64,000 nucleotides of DNA from Flavobacterium sp. ALJ2 (GCF_015594725.1 NZ_JADNRC010000007.1:124001-188000); one strand, 5' to 3'; shown: positions 1 to 8,909, counted from the stretch's first letter. Program-made: numbers and translations. Notes: generated by a model from the sequence alone, not told the origin.

Positions 1-442
1 TTTGGAAACTTGGAGGGTAAATTATAGGCATGTCATTCGTGGTCTGCATTGATAAACCGCAAATATTACTTCCAGCACTTGTCCCTAAGTATGGCGTCCC
101 ATTTTTAACAGCTTCAGCAAGAGTAGACATAATGTTATTCTTGTATAGTTGAGTTACTAACAAAAAAGTATTTCCTCCACCAGTAAAGATTCCTTGAGCG
201 TTATTAATTGCGGCTGTAGGGTCTTCAAATTCATGAATCCCTTTTATGTTAATGTTTATTTTTTTGAATGCTTGAGAAACTGTATTTGTATATTGTTCGT
301 GAGAAACACCTCCGGGTCTTGCAAATGGGATAAAAAGTATAGATTCACAATTCTTAAAATGTATTTGTAATTCTGGTAATAGATAGTCTAAATAGCTGCC
401 ACCATGAAGAGTAGAGGTGCTGGCAATGATGATGTTTTTCAT
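1..442 (-). CDS. pepE: Peptidase E (alpha-aspartyl dipeptidase), partial
   Basis: The gene is cut by the window edge; 147 codons from the ATG at 442 are visible. The N-terminus reads MKNIIIASTS, and the nucleophile-elbow motif GTSAGSN places the probable catalytic serine at residue 122, as in the S51 peptidase family, whose members cleave Asp-X dipeptides in the cytoplasm. A GGGNTF segment upstream is also typical of the family. The C-terminal part with the rest of the triad lies outside the window. It is divergent from the paralog cluster starting at 597. The family call is confident; substrate specificity is inferred from the family. Confidence 0.88.
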   Translation of the reverse strand, partial: MKNIIIASTSTLHGGSYLDYLLPELQIHFKNCESILFIPFARPGGVSHEQYTNTVSQAFKKININIKGIHEFEDPTAAINNAQGIFTGGGNTFLLVTQLYKNNIMSTLAEAVKNGTPYLGTSAGSNICGLSMQTTNDMPIIYPPSFQ

Positions 443-596
443 AAGTCTTAAAGTGTCTTTATTAAAGTTAAAGGTATAAAATTGTAGATTTTAAAGCCAT
501 AAAACAACGTTTTAATTAACATATCTTTACCAAGTCGTTAGTATTAAATTTAGAAGACATTAAGATACTTTTACAACTTACCCTTATAATTATTTG

Positions 597-1349
597 ATGA
601 ACAAAGCAGTATGTGTGTTTTTTATTTTTCTTGCTAACAACCTTTTGGCGCAAGTAGAAGTTTCTACTGTTCTTAAAGGGAAAGTAGATGCTAATATAAT
701 GGATTTAGAAGGGGTTTATGTGGTGAATGTGAGAACAGAAACTTCAGTAGTGACAAATGCTGATGGCTCTTTTTCAATACCTGCTCAAATAGGAGATACG
801 CTTATTTTTTCATCAGTACAACTTACAGAGCGACGAATTGTTTTGGGAGACGAAGATTTTGCTTCGGCAAATTTTGTGGTAAAAATAGAGGTAGGGATGA
901 ATCAATTACGAGAAGTTATTATAAAAAGATATGATAATATTAATGCAGTTGCTATGGGTATAATTCCAGCCAGTCAACGTTCGTATTCTCCTGCGGAGCG
1001 TAAACTAAAAGGCGCAACTGACCTAGATGCTTCTGTAGGGTTAGGGGGTTCAGTGGCTTTAGACCCTATGCTTAATTTTTTCTCGGGAAGAAGTGCAATG
1101 TTGAAAAAAGAACTTGCTGTAGAGAAAAAAGAAATTTTTATGCAGCTTTTAGAAAAAATGTTTAATACAGATCATTTTGTGCAAAAGCTAAGTATTCCTT
1201 TAGATTACGTAAAAGGATTTGAATATTTTGCTGTTGAAAATGAAAGTTTCACAAAGATTTTGAATACAAAGAATAAGACCACAACAGAATTTTTATTAGC
1301 GGAACTAGCGGTGAAATATAAAGAAATAATAGCCTGTGAAAACAATTAA
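597..1349 (+). CDS. CarboxypepD_reg-like domain protein, paralog 1
   Basis: This 250-residue exported protein has a signal peptide at about 1-19 and then a CarboxypepD_reg-like beta-sandwich with the pattern GKV-DA, DGSF and GDTL. That fold usually occurs at the N-terminus of outer-membrane or surface proteins. I take the ATG at 597 as start; a TTG lies directly before it. The C-terminal half carries SPAERKLKG and SGRSAMLKKE, which recur in the next gene (TPAERKL, SGRTAMLKKE), so the two arose by tandem duplication. The stop overlaps the next GTG start by 14 bases, suggesting coupled translation. Molecular function is unknown. Confidence 0.75.
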   Translation: MNKAVCVFFIFLANNLLAQVEVSTVLKGKVDANIMDLEGVYVVNVRTETSVVTNADGSFSIPAQIGDTLIFSSVQLTERRIVLGDEDFASANFVVKIEVGMNQLREVIIKRYDNINAVAMGIIPASQRSYSPAERKLKGATDLDASVGLGGSVALDPMLNFFSGRSAMLKKELAVEKKEIFMQLLEKMFNTDHFVQKLSIPLDYVKGFEYFAVENESFTKILNTKNKTTTEFLLAELAVKYKEIIACENN

Positions 1350-2064
1350 CATTTTACTCTTATTCATTTTATCTTTATTCTTCCAGGTAAGTTTAGGGCA
1401 GACTATTATCACAAAAGAAATTTCAGGAAGAGTTACCGCAGATTCGAGTTCAGTTGAAGCTATTACAATTGTTAATAATACAACTCAGGAAACAACTATC
1501 TCAGATAATAAAGGATTGTTTTCGATAGTAGTAAAAGAAGGGGATGTGTTGGTTCTTTCGGCAGTAAATTTAGAGCCCCTCCGAAAACGAATTACGGCCA
1601 ATGATTTAAAATTGGATATGTTATTAATTAAAATGACGACTAGAAATTTTGAATTAAAAGAAGTTGTTATAAATGAGTTTTCGAATATAAATGCAGAAAA
1701 TTTGGGAATTATACCATACGGACAAAAAAAGTATACACCAGCAGAGCGAAAACTTTATACAGCAAAGTCATCTATGACAGAAACTCTTTTGAATAAAATT
1801 TCAGGAAGGACTGCTATGCTAAAAAAAGAAGCAATTGTTGAAAAAAAAGAAATTTTGTATTCAAAAATTGAATATCTTTTCGAAGAGAATTATTACACAG
1901 AAAGATTAAAGATTCCGCTTGAACATATAAAAGGATTTCAGCTTTATTGCATAGATGATCAAGAGTTTGTAAATTCGTTGAACGCTAAGAATAAAACAGT
2001 TTGTATGTTTTTGATTACGGGGCTGGCACAAAAATATTTAACAATTATATCGAATGAAAAATAG
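1336..2064 (+). CDS. CarboxypepD_reg-like domain protein, paralog 2
   Basis: This 242-residue protein starts at GTG 1336, inside the end of the preceding gene. It has a signal peptide at about 1-21 ending near SLGQ, then a CarboxypepD_reg-like domain (SGRVTADSS, DNKGLFSI, GDVLVLS). The C-terminal region shares the PAERKL, SGR(T/S)AMLKKE, VEKKEI and AKNKT blocks with paralog 1. It overlaps paralog 3 by 11 bases. The three genes, DUF6702 and perhaps the M1 peptidase form a tight + strand unit of exported proteins. No catalytic residues are evident, so a structural or anchoring role is more likely than an enzymatic one. Confidence 0.75.
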   Translation: MKTINILLLFILSLFFQVSLGQTIITKEISGRVTADSSSVEAITIVNNTTQETTISDNKGLFSIVVKEGDVLVLSAVNLEPLRKRITANDLKLDMLLIKMTTRNFELKEVVINEFSNINAENLGIIPYGQKKYTPAERKLYTAKSSMTETLLNKISGRTAMLKKEAIVEKKEILYSKIEYLFEENYYTERLKIPLEHIKGFQLYCIDDQEFVNSLNAKNKTVCMFLITGLAQKYLTIISNEK

Positions 2065-2806
2065 AATAGGAATACTCGTTTTGGGTTTATTATGTCAGCT
2101 TTGTTTTTCACAATCTTTGGTAAGAAAGCCATTGCATGGACGAGTAATAAATGATTTTATTGCTATAGAAAATGGCTACGTGGTAAATATTAATGCCAAT
2201 GTTAGAACGTTTATTAATGCTGAGGGACTGTTTGATATTGCAGCAAAGCCGAAAGATACACTGCTATTTTCAGGTTTAGCATTTCAATCTAAAAAAATTG
2301 TTCTGACAGAGAAAGATTGTTCACAAGTGCTTTTTATTGTAAAATTAGATTTGGTAAATAATCAGCTGAAGGAGGTTATTGTTACAAAAGATCTTAAGGT
2401 GAAAGCTTTTAAAGATGGTTCTCTGAAATATGTTGATATGCAATTTGAAGATGATAAACAATCTATGGCAAAAAATTCTGCAATGTATTCAGATCAAACT
2501 ATAAAATATGGAACTGATTTTGTTCGAATATTTAAAGATGTTTCTAAATTGTTGAAGAAGAAAGATAATGTTGAAGAAGATTATGTTAGTGATGTAGCCT
2601 TTTCTGAATATGTAAAACTAAATTTTAGCCCAAAGTTTTTTGAAAAAGACTTAAATCTGAAAAAGGATGAAATCGAATTGTTTTTATTGTACTGTTCTAA
2701 TGATATTCATTCTAAGCAATATTTAAAACCAGAAGATCAATTTCAGTTAATGGATTTTTTAATTAATAAAAGTAAAGAATTTAAAAAGCTAAATGACTCA
2801 AAATAA
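2054..2806 (+). CDS. CarboxypepD_reg-like domain protein, paralog 3 (diverged)
   Basis: This 250-residue exported protein starts at ATG 2054, overlapping the previous gene by 11 bases. A signal peptide spans about 1-19 (ending CFSQ). The N-terminal domain keeps the GRV, AEGLFDI and KDTLLFSG signature of the two upstream paralogs. The C-terminal half differs: it lacks the PAERKL and SGRxAMLKKE blocks and is lysine-rich and charged. The stop TAA directly abuts the ATG of the DUF6702 gene. Function is unknown; the shared domain and overlaps argue that the products act together in the envelope. Confidence 0.7.
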   Translation: MKNRIGILVLGLLCQLCFSQSLVRKPLHGRVINDFIAIENGYVVNINANVRTFINAEGLFDIAAKPKDTLLFSGLAFQSKKIVLTEKDCSQVLFIVKLDLVNNQLKEVIVTKDLKVKAFKDGSLKYVDMQFEDDKQSMAKNSAMYSDQTIKYGTDFVRIFKDVSKLLKKKDNVEEDYVSDVAFSEYVKLNFSPKFFEKDLNLKKDEIELFLLYCSNDIHSKQYLKPEDQFQLMDFLINKSKEFKKLNDSK

Positions 2807-3316
2807 ATGAGAAAAAGGATAATTTTTCCTGTTCTTTTTTTATTGTTTGTATTGGGTACAGCTTTTTCTGTGCATAAATTTTATGTTGGAGTTTATCAAA
2901 TAAATTATGCTCCAGAGAAAAAAATGCTGCAAATTACTTCTCGGATTTTTATCGATGATTTGAATAATGGAGTTGAGAAAAAATACAATACAAAAACTAA
3001 TATTGGAACAGCTAAAGAAACAGAAGCTGACGTTGCTCTTTTGAAAAAATACTTAGCAGAGCATTTTATCATAAAAGTAAATGGTCAATCAAAACCAATT
3101 GTTTTTTTATCAAAAGAAGTGGAGACAAATGATGTTTTAGTTTGTTACTCTAGAATAAGTGATGTAAGTAAAATTAAAACTTTAGAAATTTCAAATACAA
3201 TTTTGGTAGATTGGAATTCTGATCAGCAAAATATAACACATGTTTCAGTATTAGGAACTAAAAAGAGTGCGATTTTTACAGCATCTTCAAGGAAAGAATT
3301 GTTAAAATACGATTAA
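2807..3316 (+). CDS. DUF6702 family exported protein
   Basis: This 169-residue protein has an N-terminal hydrophobic signal (MRKRIIFPVLFLLF) followed by HKFYVGVYQINY and later KMLQITSRIFIDDL. I recognise this as the Bacteroidota DUF6702 pattern, a small secreted beta-rich family of unknown function that commonly precedes an M1 metallopeptidase gene, as it does here. The start abuts the preceding stop without a gap, so it is translated with the upstream paralogs. No catalytic motif is visible. Confidence 0.75.
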   Translation: MRKRIIFPVLFLLFVLGTAFSVHKFYVGVYQINYAPEKKMLQITSRIFIDDLNNGVEKKYNTKTNIGTAKETEADVALLKKYLAEHFIIKVNGQSKPIVFLSKEVETNDVLVCYSRISDVSKIKTLEISNTILVDWNSDQQNITHVSVLGTKKSAIFTASSRKELLKYD

Positions 3317-3378
3317 ACTGAGATGAATATTCTTTTAATTGTTATTTTCACAACTTGACAAAACTCCAAAAACCAGTT

Positions 3379-5619
3379 ATGAGAAAAATTTCGTTTTTAT
3401 TATTTTTTCCAGCCATTCTGTTTGCACAGGAAAAAAGCACCACAGATGTAAGGCAACAAGGGAAATACGATACTAATAAATTTAGTCAGATGTATGATTT
3501 ATTGGCAACTCCTAATATGTTTCGTACAGCATCTGGGGCGCCAGGCCCTGCATATTATCAGCAACAAGCCGATTATAAAATTGATGTTGAATTAGATGAT
3601 AAAAACGCAAAATTAACGGGTTCAGAGACGATTACTTATTCTAATAATTCACCAGATAATCTAGAATATTTATGGTTACAACTAGATCAGAATCAAGCTA
3701 AAAAACACACACAGTCTACATTGGCTGAGAGTGAAAAAATTAGTCAAGTATCAGCAGTTGAAGGTTTTTCAAAAAAATACTTAAAAGATGGACTTGAACG
3801 AGGTTTTAATATCGAATATGTAAAAGACGCTAAGGGAAACCCAATGTCATACACTATTAATGAAACTATGATGAGAATTAATTTGACAACGCCTTTAAAA
3901 GCGGGTGAAAAAATCTCATTTTCAATTAAATGGTGGTATAATATCAATAATTACAGACAAGATGGAGGACGTTCAGGATATGAATTTTTTGAAAAAGACA
4001 AGAACAGATTATATGTAATTGCACAATTCTACCCAAGAATGGCAGTTTATAATGATGTAGAAGGTTGGCAGAATATGCAGTTTTGGGGAGGTGGAGAATT
4101 TGCTTTGCCTTTCGGGGATTTTGATGTAAATATTACAGTACCTGCAGATCACGTTATGGAAGCCACAGGAGAATTGATGAATAGAAGCGAAGTATTTACT
4201 CCCGAGCAGGTAAAAAGATATGAGCTTGCTCAAAAATCATACGATAAACCAGTTATTATTGTTACGCAGGCAGAAGCAGAAGCAACAGAAAAAGGATTTT
4301 CAGAGAAGAAAAAAACATGGAAATTCAGTGCTAAAAATGTACGTGATTTTGGAATTGCGACATCAAGAAAATTTATTTACGATGCAATGGCTGTAAAGCT
4401 TGGAGATAAAACAGTAATGGCAGCTTCAGTATATCCAAAAGAAGCAAATCCGCTTTGGGAAGAAACTTCAACAAGAACAGTTGCACATACTTTAAAAAGT
4501 TATTCAGCTCGCACATTCGATTATCCTTACCCAAAGGCAGTTTCGGTTTCGGCAGAAGATCAAGGAATGGAGTACCCAATGATTTGTTGGAATTATGGGC
4601 GCCCAGATGAAAATGGAGTAACGAGTAAAGAAATGAAAAACGGAATGATTGGTGTAGTAATTCATGAAGTTGGACATAATTTTTTTCCTATGATTGTCAA
4701 TTCAGATGAACGTCAATGGAGTTGGATGGATGAGGGTTTAAACTCTTTTTTAGAGTATTTGGCAGAGCAGGAGTTAGACCCTAATTTCCCTTCAAGACGA
4801 GGTCCAGCAAAAAATATAGTTCCTTATATGAGTGGAGATCAGAAATTTTTGGAGCCAATAATGTCAAACTCTGAAACGATTCACCAATTTGGAAATAATG
4901 CATGCGGAAAACCTGCTACAGGACTTAATATTTTAAGAGAAGTAGTTATGGGAAGAGAATTGTTTGATTATGCTTTTAAAATATATGCAAACAGATGGAA
5001 ATTTAAGCACCCAACACCAGAAGACTTCTTTAGAACAATGGAAGATGCCTCTGCAGTTGATTTAGACTGGTTTTTTAGAGGCTGGTTTTACTCAACAGAT
5101 TTTGTAGATATTGGAATCAAAGAAGTAAAGCAATATTATGTAAGTGAAACGGCAACAGAAGAGTTAAAAAATACTAAGATCAGAAAAGGACGTTTTGGTT
5201 TTGAAAAAGGGCCTTTCGTGTATTTAATTGATGGAGATAATAAAGAATTAAAAAAATCTGATAAAAAAGCATTAAAAGTTGATGATGTAAAATTATTGTC
5301 AGATTATGTAGCTGAGACTTTTACTGCAGAAGAGAAAGCAAATTTAAAAGCTCCAAAATATTTCTATGAAGTTGAGTTTAACAAGCCAGGAGGAATGATA
5401 ATGCCTATTCTTGTTGAGATTACATATGAAGATGGAACGAAGGAAGAATTTAAGTATCCAGCACAAATTTGGAGAAAAAATAATGATACTGCCAAAAAAG
5501 TATATGCGACAGAAAAAGCTATAAAAAGCATTCAGATTGATCCAAAATTACTCACTGCAGATATTGATGTAACTAATAATACATGGCCAAAAGCAGAAGT
5601 AAAATCAAAATTTGATTAA
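3379..5619 (+). CDS. M1 family zinc metallopeptidase, secreted
   Basis: This is a gluzincin aminopeptidase-type protein. The motif HEVGH begins at residue 429 (counting from ATG 3379) and is followed, after 18 residues, by the third ligand Glu in WMDEG, the exact M1 spacing. An N-terminal beta-sandwich with the WWYNINNY region precedes it. I prefer ATG 3379 to the upstream TTG 3355 because it places a clean signal peptide (RKISFLLFFPAILFAQ) at the N-terminus. The 746-residue length fits flavobacterial M1 paralogs that are exported. A substrate cannot be assigned. A weak hairpin with a T-run follows the stop. Confidence 0.9.
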   Translation: MRKISFLLFFPAILFAQEKSTTDVRQQGKYDTNKFSQMYDLLATPNMFRTASGAPGPAYYQQQADYKIDVELDDKNAKLTGSETITYSNNSPDNLEYLWLQLDQNQAKKHTQSTLAESEKISQVSAVEGFSKKYLKDGLERGFNIEYVKDAKGNPMSYTINETMMRINLTTPLKAGEKISFSIKWWYNINNYRQDGGRSGYEFFEKDKNRLYVIAQFYPRMAVYNDVEGWQNMQFWGGGEFALPFGDFDVNITVPADHVMEATGELMNRSEVFTPEQVKRYELAQKSYDKPVIIVTQAEAEATEKGFSEKKKTWKFSAKNVRDFGIATSRKFIYDAMAVKLGDKTVMAASVYPKEANPLWEETSTRTVAHTLKSYSARTFDYPYPKAVSVSAEDQGMEYPMICWNYGRPDENGVTSKEMKNGMIGVVIHEVGHNFFPMIVNSDERQWSWMDEGLNSFLEYLAEQELDPNFPSRRGPAKNIVPYMSGDQKFLEPIMSNSETIHQFGNNACGKPATGLNILREVVMGRELFDYAFKIYANRWKFKHPTPEDFFRTMEDASAVDLDWFFRGWFYSTDFVDIGIKEVKQYYVSETATEELKNTKIRKGRFGFEKGPFVYLIDGDNKELKKSDKKALKVDDVKLLSDYVAETFTAEEKANLKAPKYFYEVEFNKPGGMIMPILVEITYEDGTKEEFKYPAQIWRKNNDTAKKVYATEKAIKSIQIDPKLLTADIDVTNNTWPKAEVKSKFD

Positions 5620-5630
5620 ATATAAAGGAA

Positions 5631-5661
5631 AAAGTGACTCTTGTATGGGTCTCTTTTTTTT
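5631..5661 (+). terminator. Imperfect hairpin plus T-run after the M1 peptidase gene
   Basis: The arm at 5631-5640 pairs with 5647-5656 at 8 of 10 positions, leaving a 6-base loop and a run of eight T. It lies 11 bases after the peptidase stop and before the tatA promoter. It is plausible as an intrinsic terminator but not perfect. Confidence 0.5.
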
Positions 5662-5696
5662 AAGTAAATTTTAAAACAGTAGGCTACAAAATTTAA

Positions 5697-5704
5697 TATC
5701 TTTG
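5697..5704 (+). promoter_or_regulatory. Bacteroidota -7 element upstream of tatA
   Basis: TATCTTTG fits the Bacteroidota primary-sigma consensus TAnnTTTG and lies 22 bases before the tatA ATG, giving a short leader. No clear -33 TTG was seen at the expected distance. Confidence 0.6.
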
Positions 5705-5726
5705 TGGCACATAAAATAAAAAAGAT

Positions 5727-6053
5727 ATGTTTGGTATAGGAGGAGGAGAATTAGTTTTTATACTATTTGTGGTACTTATGCTTTTTGGTTCAGATAAAGT
5801 GCCAGAAATTGCTCGTACAATGGGTAAGGCTATGGCGCAACTTAAAAATGCGACCAATGATATTAAAAGTGAAATCCAAAAAGGAGCAGAAGCTAATGGT
5901 TTTGATGCAAAATCTTTGGAGGATATGACAGGTAATATTAATTCTGAAATCGAGAAAGCTAAAACTAATTTATTAGGAGATGCTACCACACAATTTGAAA
6001 AAACAAAAGAAGATATTGATTCCGTTACGGGACCTATAAAACGTCATATATAA
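5727..6053 (+). CDS. tatA: Twin-arginine translocase subunit TatA/TatE
   Basis: This 108-residue protein has a single N-terminal membrane helix (GGGELVFILFVVLMLF), then GSDKVPEIARTMGKA, the hinge and amphipathic helix that define the TatA/B family. An acidic/lysine-rich tail follows. TatA oligomers form the channel for folded proteins exported through TatC in the inner membrane. No tatC is adjacent. The stop overlaps the PAP2 gene start by one base (TAATG), indicating translational coupling. Whether it is functionally TatA or TatB is not decided by sequence alone; the short length favours TatA. Confidence 0.93.
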   Translation: MFGIGGGELVFILFVVLMLFGSDKVPEIARTMGKAMAQLKNATNDIKSEIQKGAEANGFDAKSLEDMTGNINSEIEKAKTNLLGDATTQFEKTKEDIDSVTGPIKRHI

Positions 6054-6616
6054 TGCTTGAAAAAATACAAGAATTTGATACAAATCTATTTGTATTTCTT
6101 AATGGGTTAGGTTCGGAAACTTATGACAAACTCTGGTTGGTAATTACGAATCAACTAAATTGGATTCCGCTTTTCTTACTATTACTTTATCTTATCTATA
6201 AAAAAATAGGAACAAAACAAACTTTGTATTTACTCTTGTTTGTAGCAATTTTAATAGCCTTTACCGATCAGTTAACTAATGCAGTTAAGTATACTGTACA
6301 GCGTTCAAGACCTTGTAATAATCCTGATATCAAATCGTTTATTCGAATTGTACAATCACGACAATCATTTAGTTTTTTCTCAGGTCATGCAGCCAATTCA
6401 ATGGCAGTAGCAACTTTCTTGTATTTAACGCTTAATAAGCACTTTAAATATTTTGGATTGCTATTCTTATGGCCGTTAATTTTTGCTTATAGCCGCATTT
6501 ACTTAGGATTGCATTATCCGTTAGATATTCTTTGCGGATATTTAGTAGGAGCAACAATGGGATTCTTAATCTATAAATTATATCTGAAAGCAAAAGTAAA
6601 GTATTTTCCAGTTTAA
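6053..6616 (+). CDS. PAP2 family membrane phosphatase
   Basis: This 187-residue integral membrane protein has the three phosphatidic acid phosphatase motifs: KYTVQRSRPC (motif 1), FFSGHAANS (motif 2 with catalytic His) and YSRIYLGLHYPLD (motif 3 with the nucleophilic His). Members dephosphorylate lipid phosphates such as undecaprenyl pyrophosphate or phosphatidylglycerol phosphate at the outer face of the inner membrane. It is coupled to tatA by a TAATG overlap. The exact lipid substrate is unknown; a C55-PP phosphatase role is an attractive but unproven option. Confidence 0.88.
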   Translation: MLEKIQEFDTNLFVFLNGLGSETYDKLWLVITNQLNWIPLFLLLLYLIYKKIGTKQTLYLLLFVAILIAFTDQLTNAVKYTVQRSRPCNNPDIKSFIRIVQSRQSFSFFSGHAANSMAVATFLYLTLNKHFKYFGLLFLWPLIFAYSRIYLGLHYPLDILCGYLVGATMGFLIYKLYLKAKVKYFPV

Positions 6617-6664
6617 ATTAGAGTTGTCTCTTGCGCATCTTGAAGGGATGAAATTTTTATATAG

Positions 6665-6715
6665 AAGAAAAGGCTTTAAACGAAAGATTCAATATTTCGT
6701 TTAAAGCCTTTTCTT
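6665..6715. terminator. Perfect 21-bp hairpin, bidirectional terminator
   Basis: Arms 6665-6685 and 6695-6715 are perfectly complementary over 21 bp with a 9-base loop. The ends are A-rich on one side and T-rich on the other, so the element can terminate both strands. It sits between the convergent PAP2 (+) and dioxygenase (-) genes. Confidence 0.85.
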
Positions 6716-6796
6716 ATTTCTCTTAACTAGAAACTATTAGGATTTTTTTTAAAAGAACTCGACTAATAACTAAACCTTATAACTTTAAAATTTTTG

Positions 6797-7513
6797 TTAT
6801 AGATTGGTTCTTTCGCTCCAATCTAATCCATTTGGTAGTTCTTGATTACTGAATTCAATATGAATAACTCTTCTTCTTTCGTTATTTGTAGTCTTATTTG
6901 AAGCATGAAAAAGCAATGGTTTCATAATCATTATTCCCCCTTTTTCGACTTCACAAATTGTTTCTTTTTCATTTTTAAAGTCCATATTCTCGATTCTACA
7001 AATTCCTTTAGAATGGGAGCTATTAATTACTTTTAAAGCGCCATTATCCTTAGTCGTTTTGTCAATATGAATTCTTATTGTGAAATTTTTATCGAGAATA
7101 TCTTTCGGAGGCTGCACAGCAAACTGATTCTGTTTAGTAGTCCAGTTTTCAAAATTTTCTACATCTATTTTTTTATCAACCGAGATCGTTAAATCTTGAT
7201 GATAAGCAACAAACCAATTTGATTTTTCGGGTTTGTCAAAATATATAGATTTTGTTATGAAATAATTTTCGACGAAGTTAGATTTGATGATATTCTTTAA
7301 ATTCGGATTAAAGATATATTCTAATGCTTCGGGAATTTCTTTATGAAATTGTCTTATAGCAAATAAATCTTCGGATTTTCTAAAGGTTGTCCTTTCAGCT
7401 TTGTTTTCAGTAACACTTTCAATTATCGAAATCAGTTTTTCAATTTCAGTTTCATTATAAACGTGACTTATAATTGCAAAACCTTCGGAGTTTATTTTAT
7501 TGATATGTTTCAT
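6797..7513 (-). CDS. Phytanoyl-CoA dioxygenase (PhyH) family protein
   Basis: This 238-residue protein has the Fe(II)/2-oxoglutarate oxygenase facial triad: H105-Q-D107 in AYHQD and the distal His203 in LLFHAS, followed by the RRRVIH segment that would supply the 2-oxoglutarate-binding arginine. An N-terminal GFAIISHVY segment is typical of PhyH proteins. The substrate is unknown; family members hydroxylate diverse small molecules. It is monocistronic, convergent with the PAP2 gene, and has no metabolic neighbour that suggests a pathway. Confidence 0.82.
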   Translation of the reverse strand: MKHINKINSEGFAIISHVYNETEIEKLISIIESVTENKAERTTFRKSEDLFAIRQFHKEIPEALEYIFNPNLKNIIKSNFVENYFITKSIYFDKPEKSNWFVAYHQDLTISVDKKIDVENFENWTTKQNQFAVQPPKDILDKNFTIRIHIDKTTKDNGALKVINSSHSKGICRIENMDFKNEKETICEVEKGGIMIMKPLLFHASNKTTNNERRRVIHIEFSNQELPNGLDWSERTNL

Positions 7514-7612
7514 TATTGCTGTTTTTTTTCTGAATTATTTCCAGCTAAAGTAGAGAGTAAATGAGTTTTTTTAATCAAAAAAACTTAGAATCTTAGTGCC
7601 TTAGTATCTTTT

Positions 7613-8254
7613 CTAAAGAACTCTACTAACTGTTAGTCCATCTCGAATAGGTAATAATACTGTTTCTACTCTTGGGTCATTTTTTAAAAGCTGGTTGTAC
7701 TCTAAAAGTATTTTTGTGCTAATATCATTTGGATGTAATGGTTCTAAGACTTTACCACTCCATAAAACATTATCAGATAAAATGATACCGCCTTTATTCA
7801 TTTTTGGAACAATCATTTTGTAGTAATTAAGGTAGTTTTCTTTATCAGCATCAATAAAAACTAAATCAAATTTCACATCAATTGTGGGGATAATAGTTGT
7901 GGCTTCACCCAGGTGTTGGAAAATTTGTTTTCCCCATCGCGATTGATCAAAATACTTTCGTTGAAAGTCTATTAATTCTTCTTTAATATCAATTGTATGT
8001 AATTGTCCATTTTCTTGCATTCCTTCACATAAACACAAGGCTGCATAACCGGTATAAGTGCCAATTTCAAGAATGTTGACTGGTCGAATTAATTTGGATA
8101 ACATACTTAAAACTCGGCCTTGAAAATGCCCGCTTAACATGCGTGGTAATAGTATTTTTTGGTAGGTTTCTTTGTTTAAACGCGCTAGTAATTCAGGTTC
8201 TTTTTCTGAGTGCTGTTCTATGTAGTCTTCTAAGTCTTGTGATATAAAATGCAT
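7613..8254 (-). CDS. SAM-dependent O-methyltransferase (COG4122 type)
   Basis: This is a 213-residue class I methyltransferase. VLEIGTYTGYAAL is SAM motif I, HTIDIKEE follows, and FDLVFIDADKENY carries the metal- and SAM-contacting acidic residues of catechol/caffeoyl-CoA O-methyltransferases. I choose ATG 8254 over the upstream ATG 8290 because two TAnnTTTG promoter boxes overlap or flank 8290, which would put that codon at or before the transcript start. The substrate is not predictable; many flavobacteria keep a single copy of this gene. Confidence 0.88.
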   Translation of the reverse strand: MHFISQDLEDYIEQHSEKEPELLARLNKETYQKILLPRMLSGHFQGRVLSMLSKLIRPVNILEIGTYTGYAALCLCEGMQENGQLHTIDIKEELIDFQRKYFDQSRWGKQIFQHLGEATTIIPTIDVKFDLVFIDADKENYLNYYKMIVPKMNKGGIILSDNVLWSGKVLEPLHPNDISTKILLEYNQLLKNDPRVETVLLPIRDGLTVSRVL

Positions 8255-8279
8255 GCTGTATAGTCTATAATTTGAAATG

Positions 8280-8295
8280 CAAAAATACAAAAATA
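8280..8295 (-). promoter_or_regulatory. Two tandem -7 elements for the O-methyltransferase gene
   Basis: On the minus strand TATTTTTG occurs twice head to tail, at 8280-8287 and 8288-8295. Both match TAnnTTTG and predict a short leader to ATG 8254. This supports the shorter reading frame. Confidence 0.55.
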
Positions 8296-8318
8296 TCTAC
8301 TACACTTTTTGGTATAAA

Positions 8319-8344
8319 AAAACCATCCGCATGCGGATGGTTTT
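8319..8344. terminator. Palindromic terminator hairpin
   Basis: A perfect 26-base palindrome with GC-rich core CCATCCGC/GCGGATGG and A/T-run flanks lies 21 bases beyond the stop of the minus-strand lipoprotein gene. It also separates that gene from the O-methyltransferase promoter. Confidence 0.85.
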
Positions 8345-8365
8345 AGCTTTTATCTGAAATAAAAA

Positions 8366-8698
8366 TTATTTTTTTAAAGCATCGTTAACTTCTTTTGCTG
8401 TTTTCACAGTTCCGTCTTTTGCAGCTTTTGCAGCTTCTTCTACTTTTTTAGCTCCTTTTTCTGTTGCGTTTTTCACATCTTCAGCAGCTTTTTTAGTAGC
8501 GTCTTTTACATCTTTAGCAGCGTCCTCTACTTTAGTTACAGCAGTATCTTTTACTTCATTGATATCAGTAGTTAATGAGTCTACCTTGTTGCCAAGTGTT
8601 AATTCTTCTTCAGTAGGTTTTGGTTCTTTCTTTTCGCAAGATTGTACAGCGAATGCTAATAGGGCGATAACAGCTAAACTTAAGATTTGTTTTTTCAT
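8366..8698 (-). CDS. Small lipoprotein with Ala/Lys-rich amphipathic repeats
   Basis: This 110-residue protein starts with a lipoprotein signal (MKKQILSLAVIALLAFAVQSC, so the lipidated cysteine is at 21). The remainder is a repetitive sequence of DAAKDVKDATKKAAEDVKNA-like 11-residue units, expected to form a long amphipathic helix similar to apolipoprotein/LEA-type or YtxH-like tails. Such proteins are often stress-induced envelope lipoproteins, but I do not recognise a named family. It is monocistronic with a strong terminator. Function is unknown. Confidence 0.75.
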   Translation of the reverse strand: MKKQILSLAVIALLAFAVQSCEKKEPKPTEEELTLGNKVDSLTTDINEVKDTAVTKVEDAAKDVKDATKKAAEDVKNATEKGAKKVEEAAKAAKDGTVKTAKEVNDALKK

Positions 8699-8897
8699 AA
8701 TAAATTAATTTTTTAAGGTTGGAAAAATATTAATGGTCGTAACGTGCAAAAAATAAAGTTACAAAATTTAAATGAATGAGCTCTTTGTGAGATTATTTTT
8801 CTTCTGTACGAAAAACAATTCTCGTGCCAAATTTTAAGATTTTGATGTATTATGTGTAAAGTTTTTTTAGAATGAAAAGGTTTCCATAAATACTTAG

Positions 8898-8905
8898 TAA
8901 CTTTG
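8898..8905 (+). promoter_or_regulatory. -7 element very close to the rlmN start
   Basis: TAACTTTG matches TAnnTTTG and ends 4 bases before ATG 8910. If it is the real promoter, the transcript would begin at or just before ATG 8916, making rlmN leaderless or nearly so and favouring 8916 as the start codon. Confidence 0.45.
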
Positions 8906-8909
8906 CAGC

